DNA of 64,000 nucleotides from JBFWYO01 sp050186335 (GTDB lineage Bacteria > Pseudomonadota > Alphaproteobacteria > Bin65): assembly GCA_050186335.1 (NCBI GenBank), contig JBFWYO010000012.1, positions 3,180-67,179 of the forward strand, written 5' to 3'. Below the pieces are notes generated by a model. That model was not told the DNA's origin. It searched no databases and was given only the letters and a program-made list of their open reading frames with translations. Positions 26,251 to 35,516 of this stretch are shown one piece after another; the first letter of the stretch is position 1; every line of letters starts with the position of its first letter. Made by a program: the position numbers and the translations under genes.

Positions 26251-27351
26251 GTGAGCGAGAACAAACTCCTCGCACATCTGCGCGCGACGATCCGCGCCGA
26301 CGGCCCGATCAGCGTCGCGCATTACATGGGCGAGGCGCTGCTGCATCCGCGCTGGGGCTATTACCCGCGCCGCGATCCGCTGGGCCGCGACGGCGATTTC
26401 ATCACCGCACCGGAGATCAGCCAGTGCTTCGGCGAACTGATCGGCGCCTGGTGCGCCGTGGCATGGGAACTCATGGGCGCGCCCACACCGGTCGATCTGG
26501 TCGAACTCGGGCCCGGCCGCGGCACGCTGATGGCCGATGCGCTGCGCGCGATCGGCAAAGCCAAGCCGGCGCTTATCAAGGCCATGCGGATTCGCATGGT
26601 CGAGGCCAGCCCGGCCTTGCGCGTGATACAGGAACGCACGCTGTCCGGCCTGCCGGCGACGTGGCACGACGATGTTTCGAGTCTGCCGCCGGGCAAGCTG
26701 CTGCTGATCGCCAATGAGTTCTTCGACGCGCTGCCGATCCGGCAAATCGCGCGCGGGCCGCAATTCTGGCACGAACGGATGGTGGCGCTCGACGAGGCCG
26801 GCGGTTTGTGCTTCGCCGTATCGCCCGCGCCGACGCCGCTCGGCAACGCGATCGACGCCAGCCTGGCGAACGCGCCGCCCGGCAGCATCGTCGAAATCGC
26901 GCCGGCCGCGATTGCCATCGTCCGCGCGCTGGCGAGCCGGCTTGCCGAGGACGGCGGGGTGGCGCTGATCGTCGATTACGGCCATGCCGAACCGGCCGCC
27001 GGCGACACGCTGCAAGCCGTGCGCGCGCACAAATACGCCGATCCGCTGGCCGCGCCCGGCGAAGCCGATCTGACGGCGCATGTCGATTTCGCCGCGTTGG
27101 CGCGCACGGCGCGCGACGCCGGCTGCACGGTGCACGGCCCGGCGACGCAAGGCGCGTTCCTGACCGCGCTCGGCATCGAGGCGCGCGTCGACATACTGGC
27201 GCGCAATGCGCGCTCGCCGGAGCAAGCCGAGCGCGTGCGCTCGGGCGCGCGGCGCTTGATCGACGCCGCGGAAATGGGCACGCTGTTCAAGGCAATGGCG
27301 GTGGCGCATCCGTCGATCCCGCCGCTGCCCGGTTTCGAGCCTGCCGACTAG
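26251..27351 (+). CDS. MidA/NDUFAF7-type SAM-dependent methyltransferase
   Basis: A 366-residue protein of the DUF185 family. The human relative NDUFAF7 methylates an arginine of complex I subunit NDUFS2. The SAM-binding motif is VELGPGRGTLMAD, and GDFITAPEISQCFGELIGAW, ANEFFDALPIRQ and LIVDYGHAEP are family hallmarks. It begins at GTG, 10 bases after lgt, and is followed by pgeF after 12 bases. A role in complex I assembly is inferred from the family; the nuo genes are not in the window. Confidence 0.92.
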   Translation: MSENKLLAHLRATIRADGPISVAHYMGEALLHPRWGYYPRRDPLGRDGDFITAPEISQCFGELIGAWCAVAWELMGAPTPVDLVELGPGRGTLMADALRAIGKAKPALIKAMRIRMVEASPALRVIQERTLSGLPATWHDDVSSLPPGKLLLIANEFFDALPIRQIARGPQFWHERMVALDEAGGLCFAVSPAPTPLGNAIDASLANAPPGSIVEIAPAAIAIVRALASRLAEDGGVALIVDYGHAEPAAGDTLQAVRAHKYADPLAAPGEADLTAHVDFAALARTARDAGCTVHGPATQGAFLTALGIEARVDILARNARSPEQAERVRSGARRLIDAAEMGTLFKAMAVAHPSIPPLPGFEPAD

Positions 27352-27363
27352 CGTGGACCGTCG

Positions 27364-28161
27364 ATGAACGAAGTGCCCCAGAGGCTCGGCGATGTTGCGA
27401 CCAGTGCCGCGCTGGCGTCGCTGGGCGGCATCGCGCACGGGTTCTTCTCGCGCAACGGCGGCGCCAGCCATGGCATCTATGCCTCGCTCAATTGCGGCCC
27501 CGCGTCCAAGGACGACGGCGCGCACGTGCACGAAAACCGGCGGCGCGTGGCGCGGCATTTGGGCGTCGCCGAGACGAATCTCCTGTCGCTGTACCAGATC
27601 CACAGCCCGACGGTGGTCGTGGTCGATGCCCCGTGGGACGGCGACCGCCGCCCGCAAGCCGACGGCATGGTGACGCGCGTGCCGGGCCTCGCGCTCGGTA
27701 TCCTGGCCGCCGATTGCGGGCCGATCCTGTTCTGCGACCCGGCGGCCGGCATCGTCGGCGCGGCGCATGCCGGCTGGCGCGGCGCCGCAAGCGGCGTGCT
27801 CGAAGCGACGGTCGAAGCGATGGTGCAGCTCGGTGCCGCGCCGGCGCGCATCGTGGCCGCCCTGGGGCCGACCATCGCGCGGACCTCCTACGAAGTCGGC
27901 CCGGAATTTCCCGCGCCGTTCCTGAAAGAGAATCCGGCGCACGCGGACCTGTTCGCGCCGTCGACGCGCGCCGGACATTTCATGTTCGATCTGCCGGCTT
28001 ATATAGTGACCAAGCTGCGCGGCATGGGACTGGGCCAAGTCGACGATATCGCGCACGACACATGCGCGGACGAGCGAGCGTACTTCAGCTATCGCCGCTC
28101 GGTGCTGCGCGGCGAGCCCGGCTACGGCCGCAACATCTCCGCCATCGCCTTGGCCGGCTAG
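27364..28161 (+). CDS. pgeF: Peptidoglycan editing factor PgeF (laccase-domain protein)
   Basis: PgeF (YfiH) removes peptidoglycan precursors wrongly carrying L-serine; older names are polyphenol oxidase or laccase-domain protein. The 265-residue protein has the metal ligands in LYQIHSP, the ADCGPILFCD cysteine and GAAHAGWRGAASGV, and the late TCADERAYFSYRR segment. It closes the lgt-midA-pgeF operon. A 22-codon hydrophobic ORF follows 6 bases after its stop. Confidence 0.94.
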   Translation: MNEVPQRLGDVATSAALASLGGIAHGFFSRNGGASHGIYASLNCGPASKDDGAHVHENRRRVARHLGVAETNLLSLYQIHSPTVVVVDAPWDGDRRPQADGMVTRVPGLALGILAADCGPILFCDPAAGIVGAAHAGWRGAASGVLEATVEAMVQLGAAPARIVAALGPTIARTSYEVGPEFPAPFLKENPAHADLFAPSTRAGHFMFDLPAYIVTKLRGMGLGQVDDIAHDTCADERAYFSYRRSVLRGEPGYGRNISAIALAG

Positions 28162-28167
28162 CCGCCC

Positions 28168-28236
28168 ATGCCCTATCTGCTCTGGCTGATGGTGTTCGCC
28201 GCCCTGGCCCTGCTGGCCATGTGCGTGATGATGTAG
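28168..28236 (+). CDS. Possible 22-residue membrane micropeptide
   Basis: An ATG frame of 22 codons starts 6 bases after the pgeF stop and ends 3 bases before the stop of the convergent DUF1272 gene. It encodes MPYLLWLMVF followed by an alanine/leucine stretch ending in ACVMM-like residues, in effect one membrane helix without charges. The length would just span the membrane. There is no strong ribosome binding site and no family is known to me, so coding status is uncertain. Confidence 0.3.
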   Translation: MPYLLWLMVFAALALLAMCVMM

Positions 28237-28239
28237 CTT

Positions 28240-28425
28240 CTACGTCTTCTTCGGCCTGCGCATCGGTCTTCGTTGCAGGTCGCCGCCGCAGTTTGGGCAG
28301 ATATGCGCCAGCTTAGCCGTGCACGGAACGCAGAACGTGCATTCGTAGCTGCACATGTATGCACCGCCCTCGTTGTGCAGCGGCGCCGCGCATTTCATGC
28401 ACGCGGTTTTCATTTCCAGCGCCAT
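28240..28425 (-). CDS. DUF1272 family zinc-ribbon-like protein
   Basis: A 61-residue protein with four CxxC-type pairs: ACMKC, MCSYECTFC, VPC and ICPNCGGDLQRRP. The CSYECTFC and CPNCGG elements are the signature of DUF1272, small proteins expected to bind two zinc ions. Function is unknown. The start at 28425 was chosen for the ribosome binding site GGGGAGG (28431-28437, minus strand) 5 bases upstream. Divergent ndh begins about 135 bases away. Confidence 0.9.
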   Translation of the reverse strand: MALEMKTACMKCAAPLHNEGGAYMCSYECTFCVPCTAKLAHICPNCGGDLQRRPMRRPKKT

Positions 28426-28559
28426 TCCGGCCTCCCCATTGCATACAGAAGTCGCGGGCTGCGGCATTGCCGCCGCAGCGCGCGACACCCGCCCGGCTTC
28501 GAGCCAGTGTATCATCGCGCCGTTTGCGCCTGTCGGCAACTTCCGCTGCGGAGCCCTGC

Positions 28560-29834
28560 ATGAACGAGGACGCGCATCCGATCAATTCCCGCGCCCGCCC
28601 GCGCGTCGTCATCGTCGGCGCCGGGTTCGGCGGGCTGACCTGCGCCAAGGCATTGGCGCAGGTGCCGGTCGACATCACGCTGATCGACCGCAGCAATTAT
28701 CACCTGTTCCAGCCGCTGCTGTACCAGGTGGCGACGGCGGGCCTGTCGCCCGCCGACATCGCGGCGCCGATTAGATTTATTTTACGCCGGCAGAAGAACG
28801 TGCGCACGCTATTGGGCGAAGTGACCGGCATCGACACGCTCGGCAAGCGCGTGCTGCTCGGCGCCGATTCGGTGCCCTACGACGAGCTGATCGTCGCAAC
28901 CGGCGCGCGGCATTCGTATTTCGGCCACGACTGGCAGGCGTTCGCGCCGGGCCTGAAGACCGTCGAGGACGCAACCGCGATCCGTTCGCGCATTCTGTCC
29001 GCATTCGAGAAAGCCGAAGCCGCGAACGATCCGGCGGAGCAACGCAAGCATCTGAACTTCGTCATCGTCGGCGGCGGCCCGACCGGCGTGGAACTGGCCG
29101 GTGCGATCGCCGAGTTGGCCAAACGCGTCTTGGTCGACGAATTCCGCCGCATCGATCCGCGCACCGCGCGCGTGCTGCTGCTCGAAGGCGCCGCGCGCGT
29201 GCTGCCGGGCTTCAACCCCGCGCTCTCGGCCTATGCGAAACGCGCGCTGCGGAAACTCGGCGTCGAAGTGCGCACCGAAGCCACGGTCCGCGCGATCGAC
29301 GCCGAGCGCGTCGTGGTCGGCGACGAAACCATCCGGTCGCGCACGGTGCTGTGGGCGGCCGGCGTGCAGGCTTCGCCCGCCGCGGGCTGGCTGGGCGCCG
29401 AGCATGACGCGCAAGGCCGCGTGTACGTCGAAGCGGATCTCACCGTTCCCGGCCTGAGCGGGGTTTCGGTGATCGGCGATGCGGCCAGCGTCGAACGGTC
29501 GCTCGGGATGCGGTTGCCGGGCATAGCGCCCGCGGCCAAGCAGCAAGGCGCTTATGTCGCCGCGCGCATCGAGGCGGCGGCGTTCGACGCGCCCCGCCCC
29601 GGCCCCTTCGCCTACCGCCATTTCGGCGATCTGGCGACGATCGGGCGTTCGGCGGCGGCGGTCGATTTCGGCTTTGTCCGGATGACCGGGCTGATCGCGT
29701 GGCTGCTGTGGGCGGCCGCGCACATCTTCTATCTGATCGGGTTCCGCAACCGGGTCATGGTCATGCTGGAATGGATGTGGGCGTATCTGATGTTCCGGCG
29801 CGGCATGCGCCTGATCACCCACGCGCCGCCGTAG
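28560..29834 (+). CDS. ndh: Type II NADH:quinone oxidoreductase (NDH-2)
   Basis: NDH-2 passes electrons from NADH to ubiquinone without pumping protons. The 424-residue protein has the FAD motif VVIVGAGFGGL near residue 17, QPLLYQVATAGLSPADIAAPIR, the NAD motif FVIVGGGPTGVELAG and the quinone/FAD region IAPAAKQQGAYVA. A C-terminal amphipathic/hydrophobic stretch (GLIAWLLWAAAHIFYLIGF) anchors it to the inner membrane. CGGAG lies 8 bases before the ATG. The last 20 bases overlap the end of the convergent exporter gene. Confidence 0.95.
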   Translation: MNEDAHPINSRARPRVVIVGAGFGGLTCAKALAQVPVDITLIDRSNYHLFQPLLYQVATAGLSPADIAAPIRFILRRQKNVRTLLGEVTGIDTLGKRVLLGADSVPYDELIVATGARHSYFGHDWQAFAPGLKTVEDATAIRSRILSAFEKAEAANDPAEQRKHLNFVIVGGGPTGVELAGAIAELAKRVLVDEFRRIDPRTARVLLLEGAARVLPGFNPALSAYAKRALRKLGVEVRTEATVRAIDAERVVVGDETIRSRTVLWAAGVQASPAAGWLGAEHDAQGRVYVEADLTVPGLSGVSVIGDAASVERSLGMRLPGIAPAAKQQGAYVAARIEAAAFDAPRPGPFAYRHFGDLATIGRSAAAVDFGFVRMTGLIAWLLWAAAHIFYLIGFRNRVMVMLEWMWAYLMFRRGMRLITHAPP

Positions 29835-31029
29835 GCGTTTTTCTCGGCGCGATGAACCGGCGCGCGCAGAACGCCAGGCCACCGCACGCGGCGATCGCGA
29901 CGCTCATCGGCACGGCGGTGCCGTTCTGCATGGTGCCGATGACGGTGCCGACGAAGGCGCCGAAGATGAATTGCAGCACGCCGATCAACGACGATGCGCT
30001 GCCGGCCACGCGGCCGTGCGGCGCCATGGCGGCGGCCGTGGCGGTCGGAATGACGAAGCCCATGGCGCAGAGATAGAAAAACAGCGGCACCATGATTCCG
30101 ACCAGCCCGAACCAGCGCGCTTCGGCGGCGACGAACAGCGCGATGCCGGATAGCGCGACGATCGAGACCGCGACCGAGAGGATTTTCTGGCCCGGCCAAT
30201 AGGCCAGGAGCCGATGGTTGATCTGCGACGCGGCGATCAGACCGAGCGCGTTGAGGCCGAACAGCCAGCCGTAATTTTCCGGCGACACGCCGAACAGCTC
30301 GATGAACACGTACGGCGAGCCGGCGATATAAGCGAACAACCCGGTCATCGAGAACGCACAGGCCAGCGTGTTCGACATGAACGGGCGATCGACCAGCAGG
30401 CGGCCATAGGTGCGCAGGCTGGACATCAGGCCGAGCGGCTGGCGCCGGTCCGCCGGAAGCGATTCCGGCAGCGCGAACGCGACGAAACCGAGACACAGGG
30501 CGCCGAAGCCGGCCAGCGCCCAGAAAATCGCCGACCAGCCGAAATTGACCAGAATCTGCGCGCCGATCAGCGGCGCCAAAACGGGGGCAACCCCCATGAC
30601 CAGCATGAGCATGGCGAACATGCGCGCCGACCCGCGTTCGTCGAAATGATCGCGCACCACGGCGCGCGTCACCACCATGCCGGCGCAGCCGCCGAGCGCC
30701 TGGAAGAATCGCAGCACGATCAAGGCATCGATGCTGGGCGCCAAGGCGCAGCCGACCGAGGCGACGACAAACAGCACCATGCCGACCATCAGCGGCACGC
30801 GCCGCCCGAACCGATCGGTGAACGGGCCGTACAGGGCCTGGCCGAGCGCCAGGCCGGCGAAAAATGTCGCCAGCGTCAGCTGCACGGCACCCGGCCCGGC
30901 GTCCAGGCTTTTCTGCAGGCTGGGCAGCGCCGGCAGGTACATGTCGATGGCCAACGGGGTGAACGCCATCGCGGCGCCGAGCACCAGGGCCAACGGTCGG
31001 CGGGCAGGCGCGGAAACCGTTTCGGTCAT
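29815..31029 (-). CDS. Bcr/CflA-family MFS multidrug exporter
   Basis: A 404-residue major facilitator with about 12 membrane segments. TPLAIDMYLPALPSL near the start, YGPFTDRFGRRVPL (motif A) and RFFQALGGCAGMVVTRAVVRD (motif C-like, between helices 4 and 5) are the Bcr/CflA signature. Known members export bicyclomycin, chloramphenicol or florfenicol; specificity here is unknown. The start at 31029 was chosen because the additional 40 upstream residues are not membrane-like. Its end overlaps ndh by 20 bases. Confidence 0.93.
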   Translation of the reverse strand: MTETVSAPARRPLALVLGAAMAFTPLAIDMYLPALPSLQKSLDAGPGAVQLTLATFFAGLALGQALYGPFTDRFGRRVPLMVGMVLFVVASVGCALAPSIDALIVLRFFQALGGCAGMVVTRAVVRDHFDERGSARMFAMLMLVMGVAPVLAPLIGAQILVNFGWSAIFWALAGFGALCLGFVAFALPESLPADRRQPLGLMSSLRTYGRLLVDRPFMSNTLACAFSMTGLFAYIAGSPYVFIELFGVSPENYGWLFGLNALGLIAASQINHRLLAYWPGQKILSVAVSIVALSGIALFVAAEARWFGLVGIMVPLFFYLCAMGFVIPTATAAAMAPHGRVAGSASSLIGVLQFIFGAFVGTVIGTMQNGTAVPMSVAIAACGGLAFCARRFIAPRKTPTAARG

Positions 31030-31339
31030 AGGGTGGACAACTCGGGCAATTGAAAAGCAAGCCAGGCGCGCGACGGCGGCTGTCGCGCAGGCGGAACATT
31101 CAGAGTGCGGCGAAGCCGTAGACATGCGTCGCAGCGCCGCCGGGGTCAAGTTCGGGGTTGGCGCGGGGCCGCATGGCTGCCTTGGATCGCGCGCATGGAC
31201 CGCGATACCGCGGTCGATCGAAGATCACTTTATGCCGACGCGGTGCCCAACTTCAGCGCGGGGTGACGGTCCACCGAGAGTGATCTAACGTATCGGATAG
31301 CGAACATAGTCAGCCTCCTTCATCGAGGGCGTCGATTCC
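31030..31339. other. Intergenic region exporter-GST
   Basis: About 310 bases with no supported gene; divergent promoters of the exporter and GST genes must lie here. One notable pattern is an 8-bp inverted repeat, AGATCACT at 31222-31229 and AGTGATCT at 31279-31286, with 49 bases between. CAGCCTCCTTCATCGAGG just before the GST gene looks like leader sequence. No promoter consensus was assigned. Confidence 0.45.
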
Positions 31340-32011
31340 ATGATTACCGTCCACCATCTGAACAACTCACGCTCGCAACGCGTGCTCTGGCTGCTCGAAG
31401 AGCTGGGCTGCGCGTACACCGTCGTGCGTTACGAACGCGACAAGACGACCATGTTGGCGCCGCCCGCCTTGCGGCAGATCCACCCGCTCGGCAAATCGCC
31501 GGCGCTCACCGACGGCGACCGCACCGTCGCCGAATCGGGTGCGATCATCGACTACTTGATCGAAACCTACGGCAACGGGCGTTTGATTCCGCTGCCCGGC
31601 ACGCCGGAACGGCTGCGCTATACATACTGGCTGCATTACGCCGAAGGCTCGGCCATGCCGCCGCTGCTGTTGAAGTTGATTTTCCTGCGCCTGGCCAAGG
31701 GCCCGATGCCGTTCTTCGTGCGGCCGATCGTGCGCGTGATCGCCAAAGGCATGCAGGATCGTTTCATCGATCCGCAGCTCAAACTGCATACCGGCTACTG
31801 GGAAAGCGAACTGAGCAAGCAGACCTGGTTCGCGGGCGCGGAATTCACCGCCGCCGACATCCAAATGAGTTTCCCGGTCGAAGCGGCCGCCGCCCGGCTC
31901 GGCATCGCGACCACGCATCCCGGGTTGAAATCATTTCTGGACCGGATTCACGCGCGCCCCGCCTACCAACGCGCTTTGAAAGCTGGCGGACCGTACGAGT
32001 TATTGGGCTAG
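31340..32011 (+). CDS. Glutathione S-transferase family protein
   Basis: A 223-residue cytosolic GST. The N-terminal thioredoxin fold (ITVHHLNNSRSQRVLWLLEELG) has the active-site serine in NNSRSQR and the glutathione-binding PLGKSPALTDG and ESGAIIDYL segments. The C-terminal helical domain contains FTAADIQMSFPVEAA. It resembles the bacterial theta/beta-like GST group near yeast Gtt1. It stands alone on the plus strand, about 110 bases before the transglutaminase cluster. Confidence 0.93.
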   Translation: MITVHHLNNSRSQRVLWLLEELGCAYTVVRYERDKTTMLAPPALRQIHPLGKSPALTDGDRTVAESGAIIDYLIETYGNGRLIPLPGTPERLRYTYWLHYAEGSAMPPLLLKLIFLRLAKGPMPFFVRPIVRVIAKGMQDRFIDPQLKLHTGYWESELSKQTWFAGAEFTAADIQMSFPVEAAAARLGIATTHPGLKSFLDRIHARPAYQRALKAGGPYELLG

Positions 32012-32120
32012 CGGCGCCCGCAACGAGGCATTTCGCACCTGCAACATAAGGTATTTTCCCGGTCACCCGGTCTGGTACAGTAGCTGCCGGAATTATTGGC
32101 CGCTGGTCATCGGGGTTGCC

Positions 32121-35100
32121 TTGAGCATCCATATTGCGCTGCATCATAAGACCGAATACCGCTACGACCGGCAGGTTTCCTTGGGCCCGCAGGTGGTCCG
32201 GCTGCGCCCGGCGGCGCATAGCCGGACGCCGGTGACCGCCTATTCGCTGAAAGTCGAGCCGGCCAACCATTTCATCAACTGGCAGCAGGACCCGCAGGGC
32301 AACTACCTGGCGCGGCTGGTGTTTCCCGAAAAGACCGACCATTTCATCGTCACGGTCGATCTGCTCGCCGACATGGCGGTGATCAACCCGTTCGACTTTT
32401 TCCTCGAGCCGTCGGCCGAGAAGTTTCCGTTCGAATACGACAAGGGCCTCGACGAAGAACTGGCGCCGTTCCGCAAGACGGCGCCGGCGGGACCGCTGCT
32501 GGCGAAATACCTCGCCGGGATCGATCGGACGCCGCGCCGGGTGATCGACTTCCTGGTCGAGATCAATCAGGAGCTCGCCGGCAAGATCGAATATCTGATC
32601 CGGCTCGAGCCCGGGGTGCAGACCCCGGAACAGACGCTCGCCAAGGCCAGCGGCTCGTGCCGCGACAGCGGCTGGCTGCTGGTGCAGATCATGCGGCATT
32701 TGGGTTTGGCCGCGCGCTTCGTATCCGGCTATCTCGTTCAATTGGTCGCCGATCAAAAGCCGCTGTCGGGTCCGGAAGGACCGAAAGCCGATTTCACCGA
32801 CCTGCACGCCTGGTGCGAAGTCTACCTGCCCGGCGCCGGTTGGGTCGGTCTCGATCCGACCTCGGGACTGCTGGCCGGCGAAGGACATATCCCGCTCGCC
32901 TGCGCGCCGGAGCCGCCGAGTGCGGCGCCGATCACCGGGGCGGTGGACGAATCGAAATCGACGCTGCACCACGAGATGACCGTCACGCGCGTGCAGGAAA
33001 CGCCGCGCGTGACGTTGCCCTACAGCGACGCGAAATGGGCTTCGTTGCTCGATCTCGGCAAGCGCGTCGATGCCGATCTGCAGAAGCACGATCTGCGGCT
33101 GACCATGGGCGGCGAGCCGACCTTCGTCGCCGCCGACGATCCGGACGGCGCCGAGTGGAATACCGAAGCTTTGGGTCCGACCAAGCGCAAATATGCCGGC
33201 CAGCTGCTGCGCCGGCTGGCCGACCGGTTCGGCTACGGTTACCTGCTGCATTACGGCCAGGGCAAATGGTACCCGGGCGAACAATTGCCGCGCTGGGCGC
33301 TGCAATCCTATTGGCGCAAGGACGGCGATGCGATCTGGCGCGACAAGACGCTGTTCGCCAGCGACGACGATCACGATCGCAAGCTTGGCGCCAACGATGC
33401 GCGCCAGTTCATTGCAAATCTGGCCGAGCGTCTGCAGGTCGACCCGAGCTATGCGGTGCCCGGGTACGAGGACGTCTGGTACTACCTTTGGAAAGAGCGG
33501 CGCCTGCCAGTCAATGTCGACCCGTTCAAGAGCCAGTTGCGCGATCCGATGGAGCGCGAGCGCCTGTCGCGCCTGTTCGAGCGCGGCTTGACCGAAATCG
33601 TCGGCTTCGCCCTGCCGCTGACGCGCACGCAGGCCGGCGAACAACGCTATTGGCGCAGCGGCAAATGGTTCGTGCGCTCGGAGATCATGTATCTGATCCC
33701 CGGCGATTCGCCGATGGGTCTGCGCCTGCCGCTCGATTCGCTGCCGTGGGTGACCGAGACCGATTATCCATACGTGCATCCGACCGACCCGATGGCGCCG
33801 CACGGGCCGCTGCCGCCGTATCAATCCTTTCGTCGCAACGGACGCGCCCGCGGGCCGGCTTTGCCGACCCAGCCGATCCGCGAGCAATCGCCGCCGCGCG
33901 GGAAATCCGACAATTCGACCGTGCGCACCGCGCTGTGCGTGGAAGTGCGCGACGGGCGACTGCATGTCTTCATGCCGCCCGTGGAAACCGCCGAGGATTA
34001 TCTCGACTTGTCGGCGGCCATCGAGGAAGTCGCGGCCGGACGCGGGCAGAAAGTGGTGCTCGAAGGCTATCCGATGCCGTTCGACCCGCGCATCGCGCAT
34101 TTCTCGGTGACGCCCGATCCTGGTGTCATCGAAGTCAACATCCATCCGGCGGACAATTGGAATCAGCTGGTCGACAACACCAACATCGTCTACGAGGAGG
34201 CGCGCGCGACGCGGCTGGTGACCGAGAAATTCATGCTCGACGGCCGCCACGTCGGCACGGGCGGCGGGAACCATATCGTCGTCGGCGGCGCCACGCCGGC
34301 CGACTCACCGCTGCTGCGCCGGCCCGATCTGCTCAGAAGCCTGCTGACCTATTGGCACAATCATCCGTCGCTGTCGTATCTGTTCTCCGGTCTCTTTATC
34401 GGGCCGACCAGCCAGCATCCGCGCATCGACGAAGCGCGCGACGATGCGACCTACGAACTTTCGGTCGCGTTCAAGGCGCTCGAGCGCGCCGGCCCGGACA
34501 CACCGCCCTGGCTGGTCGACCGGATTTTCCGCGACGTGCTGGTCGACGTGACCGGCAATACCCACCGCACCGAATTCTGCATCGACAAGCTTTATTCGCC
34601 GGACAGCAGCACGGGCCGGCGCGGATTGCTGGAGCTGCGCGCGTTCGAAATGCCGCCGCACGCGCGCATGAGCCTAGCGCAACAGGTTTTGCTGCGCAGC
34701 CTGATCGCCTGGTTCTGGAAGACGCCGTACGACCGTTCGCTGGCGCGCTATGGCACGCGGCTGCACGATGAGTTCATGCTGCCGTTCTTCGTCGAGGGCG
34801 ACTTCGCCGACGTGCTGGACGACCTGAAGCGTGCCGGCTATGCGCTCGATCCCGACTGGTTCACCGCGCACAAGGAATTCCGCTTTCCGTTGATCGGCCG
34901 CGCCGCGTATCGCGGCATCGAAATCGAGCTCCGCCAGGCGCTCGAGCCGTGGCACGTGACCGGCGAGGACGCGGCGGGCGGTGGCACGGCGCGCTATGTC
35001 GACAGTTCGCTCGAGCGCATGCAGGTCAGGCTAGACGGCGCCACGGCGGAGCGCCACCAGCTGCTGTGCAACGGCCGCAACATTCCGCTGCGCGCGACCG

Positions 35101-35426
35101 GCCGCAAGGGCGAGTACGTCGCCGGTGTCCGCTATCGTGCGTGGCAGCCGCCGCGCTGCCTGCATCCGACGATTCCCGCCGATGCGCCGTTGGTGTTCGA
35201 CCTGTTCGACCAATGGAGCGGGCGCGCGCTTGGCGGCTGCACCTATCATGTCGCGCATCCGGGCGGACGCAATTACGACAGCTTCCCGGTCAATGCCAAC
35301 GAAGCCGAAGCGCGGCGGCGCGCGCGCTTCTTCCCGTTCGGGCATACCGGCGGCATACAGACGCCGATCCCCGCCGTGCAGCCCGGCGAGCATCCGGCGA
35401 CGCTGGACTTGCGCTATGTGCGCTGA
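32121..35426 (+). CDS. DUF2126 transglutaminase-like protein
   Basis: A large 1101-residue protein. The N-terminal third holds a bacterial transglutaminase N-domain and a transglutaminase/protease core with a Cys-His-Asp triad (GSCRDSGWLL, DLHAWCEVYLP, VGLDPTSG). Residues from about 290 onward are the DUF2126 domain (RLTMGGEPTFVAADDPDGAEWN, HVGTGGGNHIVVGG, GRRGLLELRAFEMPPHARMS). No signal peptide is present, so it is cytoplasmic. It begins at TTG. It is the first of three genes always found together; the set has been proposed from genome comparison to make or cleave a peptide modification, but the substrate is unknown. Confidence 0.92.
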   Translation: MSIHIALHHKTEYRYDRQVSLGPQVVRLRPAAHSRTPVTAYSLKVEPANHFINWQQDPQGNYLARLVFPEKTDHFIVTVDLLADMAVINPFDFFLEPSAEKFPFEYDKGLDEELAPFRKTAPAGPLLAKYLAGIDRTPRRVIDFLVEINQELAGKIEYLIRLEPGVQTPEQTLAKASGSCRDSGWLLVQIMRHLGLAARFVSGYLVQLVADQKPLSGPEGPKADFTDLHAWCEVYLPGAGWVGLDPTSGLLAGEGHIPLACAPEPPSAAPITGAVDESKSTLHHEMTVTRVQETPRVTLPYSDAKWASLLDLGKRVDADLQKHDLRLTMGGEPTFVAADDPDGAEWNTEALGPTKRKYAGQLLRRLADRFGYGYLLHYGQGKWYPGEQLPRWALQSYWRKDGDAIWRDKTLFASDDDHDRKLGANDARQFIANLAERLQVDPSYAVPGYEDVWYYLWKERRLPVNVDPFKSQLRDPMERERLSRLFERGLTEIVGFALPLTRTQAGEQRYWRSGKWFVRSEIMYLIPGDSPMGLRLPLDSLPWVTETDYPYVHPTDPMAPHGPLPPYQSFRRNGRARGPALPTQPIREQSPPRGKSDNSTVRTALCVEVRDGRLHVFMPPVETAEDYLDLSAAIEEVAAGRGQKVVLEGYPMPFDPRIAHFSVTPDPGVIEVNIHPADNWNQLVDNTNIVYEEARATRLVTEKFMLDGRHVGTGGGNHIVVGGATPADSPLLRRPDLLRSLLTYWHNHPSLSYLFSGLFIGPTSQHPRIDEARDDATYELSVAFKALERAGPDTPPWLVDRIFRDVLVDVTGNTHRTEFCIDKLYSPDSSTGRRGLLELRAFEMPPHARMSLAQQVLLRSLIAWFWKTPYDRSLARYGTRLHDEFMLPFFVEGDFADVLDDLKRAGYALDPDWFTAHKEFRFPLIGRAAYRGIEIELRQALEPWHVTGEDAAGGGTARYVDSSLERMQVRLDGATAERHQLLCNGRNIPLRATGRKGEYVAGVRYRAWQPPRCLHPTIPADAPLVFDLFDQWSGRALGGCTYHVAHPGGRNYDSFPVNANEAEARRRARFFPFGHTGGIQTPIPAVQPGEHPATLDLRYVR

Positions 35427-35516
35427 CGCGTCTTGCGTTGCAGCGTGCGGCTGGCTTTTCCCGGCGCGATCGGCGAAACTGACGCGCCTTTGGTGCAACC
35501 CCGCGGTGTAAGCGCG

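Noticed and set aside
25870..28056. 728-codon minus-strand frame across midA and pgeF
   Set aside because: Shadow frame; low-complexity arginine-rich peptide opposite two clear genes.
31222..31286. Structured RNA suggested by the 8-bp inverted repeat before GST
   Set aside because: Only 8 pairs around a 49-base loop with no further supporting stems; too weak to call an RNA element.
31845..34274. 809-codon minus-strand frame across GST and DUF2126
   Set aside because: Shadow frame created by third-position G/C bias. No domain, and it runs through two genes of the opposite strand.
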